DNA of 64,000 nt from Hippophae tibetana (Eukaryota > Streptophyta > Magnoliopsida > Rosales > Elaeagnaceae). A program made the position numbers and the translations under genes. The stretch lies in contig CM072811.1 of NCBI GenBank assembly GCA_037013495.1, forward strand, positions 44,957,452-45,021,451. Direction: 5' to 3'. Below the pieces are notes generated by a model. That model saw nothing but the letters and a program-made list of their open reading frames with translations, had not been told where the DNA came from and did no database searches. Numbering within the stretch: the stretch's first letter is position 1; every line of letters starts with the position of its first letter. This document shows, one piece after another, positions 60,059 through 64,000 of this stretch.

Positions 60059-63000
60059 ATGGAAGATTCAAGACAACATCAAGTTTCTAGAATTCATGAA
60101 GTTCCAAATTTTGAAGTTTCTGTTAAGAGTTCAGAAATTGGTTCTTTCGGGGGTACTAAACTTAATGGTACAAATTTTCGAACATGGAAAAAAGTTATGT
60201 CTGTTTATCTTCGTGGAATGCATACGATGGGACATGTATCTGGATCAATCAGGGCTCCTAGTCAAGATGATGTAGAAGCCTATACTCGGTGGGAAGATGA
60301 TGATGGCTTTGTCATGTCAATCCTATTTAGAGCAATCACTGATGATATATTACAAATGGTGGAGGAATGTGAAACTGCTGAGGGTATATGGAATACCTTA
60401 AGCGATCTTTATACAAATGAGTCTGACTTTATTCAAGTTCATGAACTCATGTGCAAAGCTGCTGGCATGCAGCAAAATGGGCAACCAGTATCTCTTTTTT
60501 TTACCAAGCTGAAAAATGTATAGGCTGAAATTGACCAGAAACGCCCATGCAAAATTAAAAATCCAGAAGATCTTCTGTGGTACCAGAAGGAGAAGGAGCT
60601 TGAACGAGTGCATGCTTTCTTAAGAGGCCTTGATATAAAACATAATAGTGCTAAAGGCGAATTTCTTCGAATGTCAGATCCTTCGAGCTTGACTACCGCC
60701 TTTACATACATCCGTAAAGACAAATCTCAGCAAGAGAGTCTTCATCAGGCACATGTTGAAGTATCAAGCCTAGCCATTCAAGCTAAATCAAAGGCACATT
60801 TCCTCCAGCAGCAAAATTCAATTTCATCTCATCAACAGGGCCCTTCACCAGGTTTTACCAATCGCCCTCGTTCTCTCTGCTCTTATTGCAATGAACAGGG
60901 GCATCTCCGTGACACTTGTTGGAAACTATATCCACACTTGAAACCAAAACGACAACAGGTGCCTCGTTCTAAAGCAAAAGCAGTTGCAGTGCAAATTGTC
61001 CAAGAACCAGACTACTATGGACAGAATCATCCTTTGGAATGTGGAGGTATCCCTACAGCTTCAATAGCTGGTCGTGGTAAGATTGGTATGACCTTAAATG
61101 TTTCTCACTCTGTTGGGTCCAATACTTGGATTATTGATTCTGGTGCATCTGATCATATGACTTATGATAAATCTTATTTTAATAAGTTATCTCCCCCACC
61201 AGTGTCTTATGTTACAAATGCTAATGGTGAGGCCTTTCCTGTCTTAGGACAGGGGTCAGTTCATATCACTTCATCTTTACAGCTCCATAATGTTTTATAT
61301 GTACCTAACTTATCTCATCACTTAATATCTGTCCCACAGTTGAATATTGAGTCTAAATGCTTTGTAACCTTTTATCCTATGTATGTGATTTTCCAGGATC
61401 TTCTTACCAGGGAAATAATTGGTCGAGGGTATCTGAGGGGCAGATTGTTCCGCTTGGATCAGAACTACGGAGGGGAGAAACCAGGAGCACGGGCAAGCAC
61501 TGCATTGACTTCTAGTTCTGATAAGCTAAGTGAAATTTGGTTGTGGCATCGCCGCTTAGGGCATCCGTCTTTTAGTCTTATGAAAAAAACCATGCCTACT
61601 TTATTTATTGGTGTTAGTGAGACTGTGTTGCATTGTGAGACTTGTGTTTTGGCCAAGAGTCATCGTGTTACTTATTCTCCTAGTATTTCTAATAAAAGTA
61701 CTATTCCTTTTGAATTAATTCATTCTGATGTTTGGGGACCATCTAAAGAACCCACTATATCGGGTATGAGATATTTTGTTTCATTTATCGATGACTGTAC
61801 AAGGTTATCATGGATTTCTCTTCTTAGAACAAAAGATGAAGTTTTTTCTGTTTTTCAAAATTTTCATACCTTTGTTCAGAGACAATATAATGGCATCATT
61901 CGGATCCTCCGTTCTGACAATGGGGGGGAATATGTTAATCATGTTTTTCAAAAAAATTTCAAAACACATGGGATTATTCACCAAACTACTTGTCCGCAAA
62001 CACCGGAACAAAATGGAGTGTCTGAAAGAAAAAATCATCATTTACTTGATATGGCTCGTGCAATCTTATTTAGTGCTTATATGCCAAAATATCTTTGGGG
62101 TGATGCTGTACAGGCTTCTGCCCATCTCATCAATCGTCTCCCGGCTAGTGTCCTTAACGGAAAAATCCCATTTTAGATTCTCGCATCTTACGTATCCTTA
62201 TCATCCTTTCATAATCTTCCTACTCGAGTTTTTGGTTGTGTTGTTTTTGTGCATGTTCCTAAAAATCAACGTTCTAAATTAGATGCTCGGGCAATTAAAT
62301 GTGTGTTTGTTGGTTATGGAAGTTATCAAAAAGGGTACAAGTGCTTTCATCCACCAACCAGAAAGTATTATGTTACTATGGATGTTACCTTCTTTGAGGA
62401 CATGAGTTATTTTTCCTCACCTGATACTGCTCGTCAGGGGGAGAATACATATTTCGAAGAACTGTATCATGGTGAAGGGGAGGCATTAGATGAGTCACCA
62501 ACTGATGTTTCAATGAGACCAGATGAGACTTCTAATTCATTGAATCCAGTCATTGCATAAATAGATGCTTCAAGTATTCAAGCATCAAATTCACTTACAA
62601 CAAATGACATTGAAGACAGAACTGTACCCTCAGGCATTACTCCTACCCTTGATCAACAACTCCCTGGTACTGAAGGTCACTCATCTGAGGTATGTACACC
62701 TACTGATACTAATAACATCGTGTCTAATGTTGGACAGTATGTGTTACCAAATAGGTCTACTCGAGGTCAACCAGCCAAAAGGTATGAACCAAATATTCAT
62801 GCAAAATCAAAATACCCAGTAGCCAATTTCATGTCCACTAAAAGATTATCTAAGTCATACAAATCATTTGTGAATCAAATATCTGGTGTATCAGTACCTA
62901 ACAAAGTGCAGGATGCGTTGGGAGATCCAATATGGAGGAAGGCAATGGATGAAGAGATGGATGCATTAAAGAAGAACGATACTTGGCAACTTGTGTCACC

Positions 63001-64000
63001 ACCACAAGGAAAAAAGGCAGTTGGTTTTCGATGGGTGTTTACTATAAAACATAATGGTGATGGATCCGTAAATCGATATAAAGCTCGTCTTGTAGCAAAA
63101 GGGTTTACTCAAACGTATGGTGTAGATTATGATGAGACTTTTGCTCCTGTTGCCAAAATGAACACGATTCGGGTTCTGCTCTCACTTGCTGCTAACCTAA
63201 ACTGGCCACTTCGGCAGTTTGATGTCAAGAATGCGTTTCTTCATGGAGAATTAGCCGAGGAGGTGTACATGAGTCTTCCACCTGGGTATGTAGTTGATTC
63301 TCCTGGTAATTTTGTATGCAAATTGAGGAAGTCTTTGTATAGCCTCAAGCAATCCCCTCGAGCCTGGTTTGGAAGGTTTTCACAGTTCATGCAAAAGGTT
63401 GGTTACAGACAGAGTAATTCAGACCACACTCTGTTTCTCAAACATCAACGAGGGAAGGTAACAGCCCTAATCATTTATGTTGATGATATGGTAATCACTG
63501 GTGATGATACTATTGAGATGGATAAATTACAAAGACAGCTAGCCTCTGAATTCGAAATGAAGGACTTAGGTGAATTAAAGTACTTCTTAGGAATTGAGGT
63601 AGCCAGGGGAAGAGAAGGAATATATCTTTGTCAAAGGAAGTACATTATTGATCTGCTAACAGAGACAGGTATATTGGATTGCAAACCTATTGACACTCCT
63701 ATTGAGCAAAACCATGGTTTAGCAGAGTATCCAGATCAGATACCAACTGATCGAGCCCGCTATCAGAGATTGGTTGGACGTTTGATTTACTTAGCTCATA
63801 CTAGACCAGATGTTGCATATGCAGTAAGTGTGGTGAGTCAGTTCATGCACAATCCAAGTGAGAACCATATGAATGCTGTTTTGAGAATTTTAAGGTATTT
63901 GAAATCGGCTCCAGGAAGGGGAGTAATGTTCTCTAAACACAACAATCCTCTTGAAGTCTGTGGATTCACAGATGCAGATTGGGCAGGAAGTATTACAGAT
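60059..64000 (+). pseudogene. copia-4 gag-pol polyprotein, one frame with three stops
   Basis: A single frame from ATG 60059 to the window end. Gag: NFRTWKKVMSVYLRG, EGIWNTLSDLYTN; CCHC knuckle CSYCNEQGHLRDTC at about 60880-60921. Protease: WIIDSGASDHMTYD at about 61130. Integrase: WLWHRRLGHPS, CETCVLAK, ELIHSDVWGPS, RSDNGGEY and TPEQNGVSERKN (about 61540-62030). [41 protein letters not shown] and IIYVDDMVI (about 63470-63495). RNase H starts FTDADWAG at the edge. The only interruptions are stops at 60521-60523 (TAG), 62174-62176 (TAG) and 62558-62560 (TAA), each one C-to-T step from a Gln codon. No frameshift is seen over 3.9 kb, so this copy is young or recently decayed. Confidence 0.92.

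Larger units (their letters stand above)
59023..64000 (+). mobile_element. Ty1/copia LTR retrotransposon, copia-4, right end outside the window
   Basis: A short 5' LTR (about 59023-59206, starting TGTTAATAAATAG) is followed by a perfect PBS TGGTATCAGAGC (59210-59221), an 840-base leader with two tandem-repeat arrays, and gag-pol from ATG 60059 to the window end in RNase H. The LTR start is inferred from the TGTTA motif and cannot be confirmed without the 3' LTR. The possible target-site duplication starts TATAG. Confidence 0.9.

Overview
This is nuclear DNA from a plant, most likely a eudicot. The sequence is AT-rich. It carries four intron-rich, plant-type protein genes, all on the minus strand, and between them many decayed retroelements: Ty1/copia, Ty3/gypsy, LINE, TRIM and an endogenous pararetrovirus. 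I cannot name the species. No bacterial operon, CRISPR array, rRNA or convincing tRNA gene is present.

Layout. 1-1.6 kb: 3' end of a copia pol gene (copia-1, + strand, cut by the window edge). 1.87-7.23 kb: complete copia element (copia-2, - strand) with both LTRs, PBS, PPT and a gag-pol frame broken only by stop codons. 8.9-15.6 kb: six-exon DExH-box RNA helicase of the DHX29/DExH7 type. 16-20 kb: AT-rich intergenic DNA with a small TRIM element at 18.44-19.04 kb. 20.3-24.0 kb: degraded endogenous caulimovirid. 24.0-26.2 kb: antisense Ty3/gypsy gag-RT remnant. 27.3-29.5 kb: 5'-truncated LINE, - strand. 30.2-36.2 kb: 19-exon BOP1 ribosome-biogenesis gene containing a U12-type AT-AC intron. 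37.6-43.0 kb: complete copia element (copia-3, + strand) with an exact 5-bp target-site duplication. 45.5-49.6 kb: 12-exon ATP phosphoribosyltransferase gene (HISN1) with a probable 36-nt cassette exon. 52.1-57.6 kb: five-exon gankyrin/PSMD10-like ankyrin gene whose second intron holds a gypsy deletion derivative. 59.0-64.0 kb: relatively young copia element (copia-4, + strand) running off the window, with a GC-rich tandem-repeat leader.

The four host genes are ordinary housekeeping genes (RNA helicase/translation, 60S subunit assembly, first step of histidine synthesis, proteasome-associated ankyrin protein). They do not form a pathway. I assembled exon models by joining frames at splice signals; every model keeps its reading frame from start to stop and gives a protein of about the family's usual length. 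The retroelements account for much of the rest, and their stop codons are mainly C-to-T or G-to-A changes, as expected of methylated, silenced repeats.

The observations most worth checking are the U12-type intron in BOP1, the HISN1 cassette exon, the GC-AG intron in the ankyrin gene, the pararetrovirus fossil next to an antisense gypsy fossil, and the unusual leader of copia-4.
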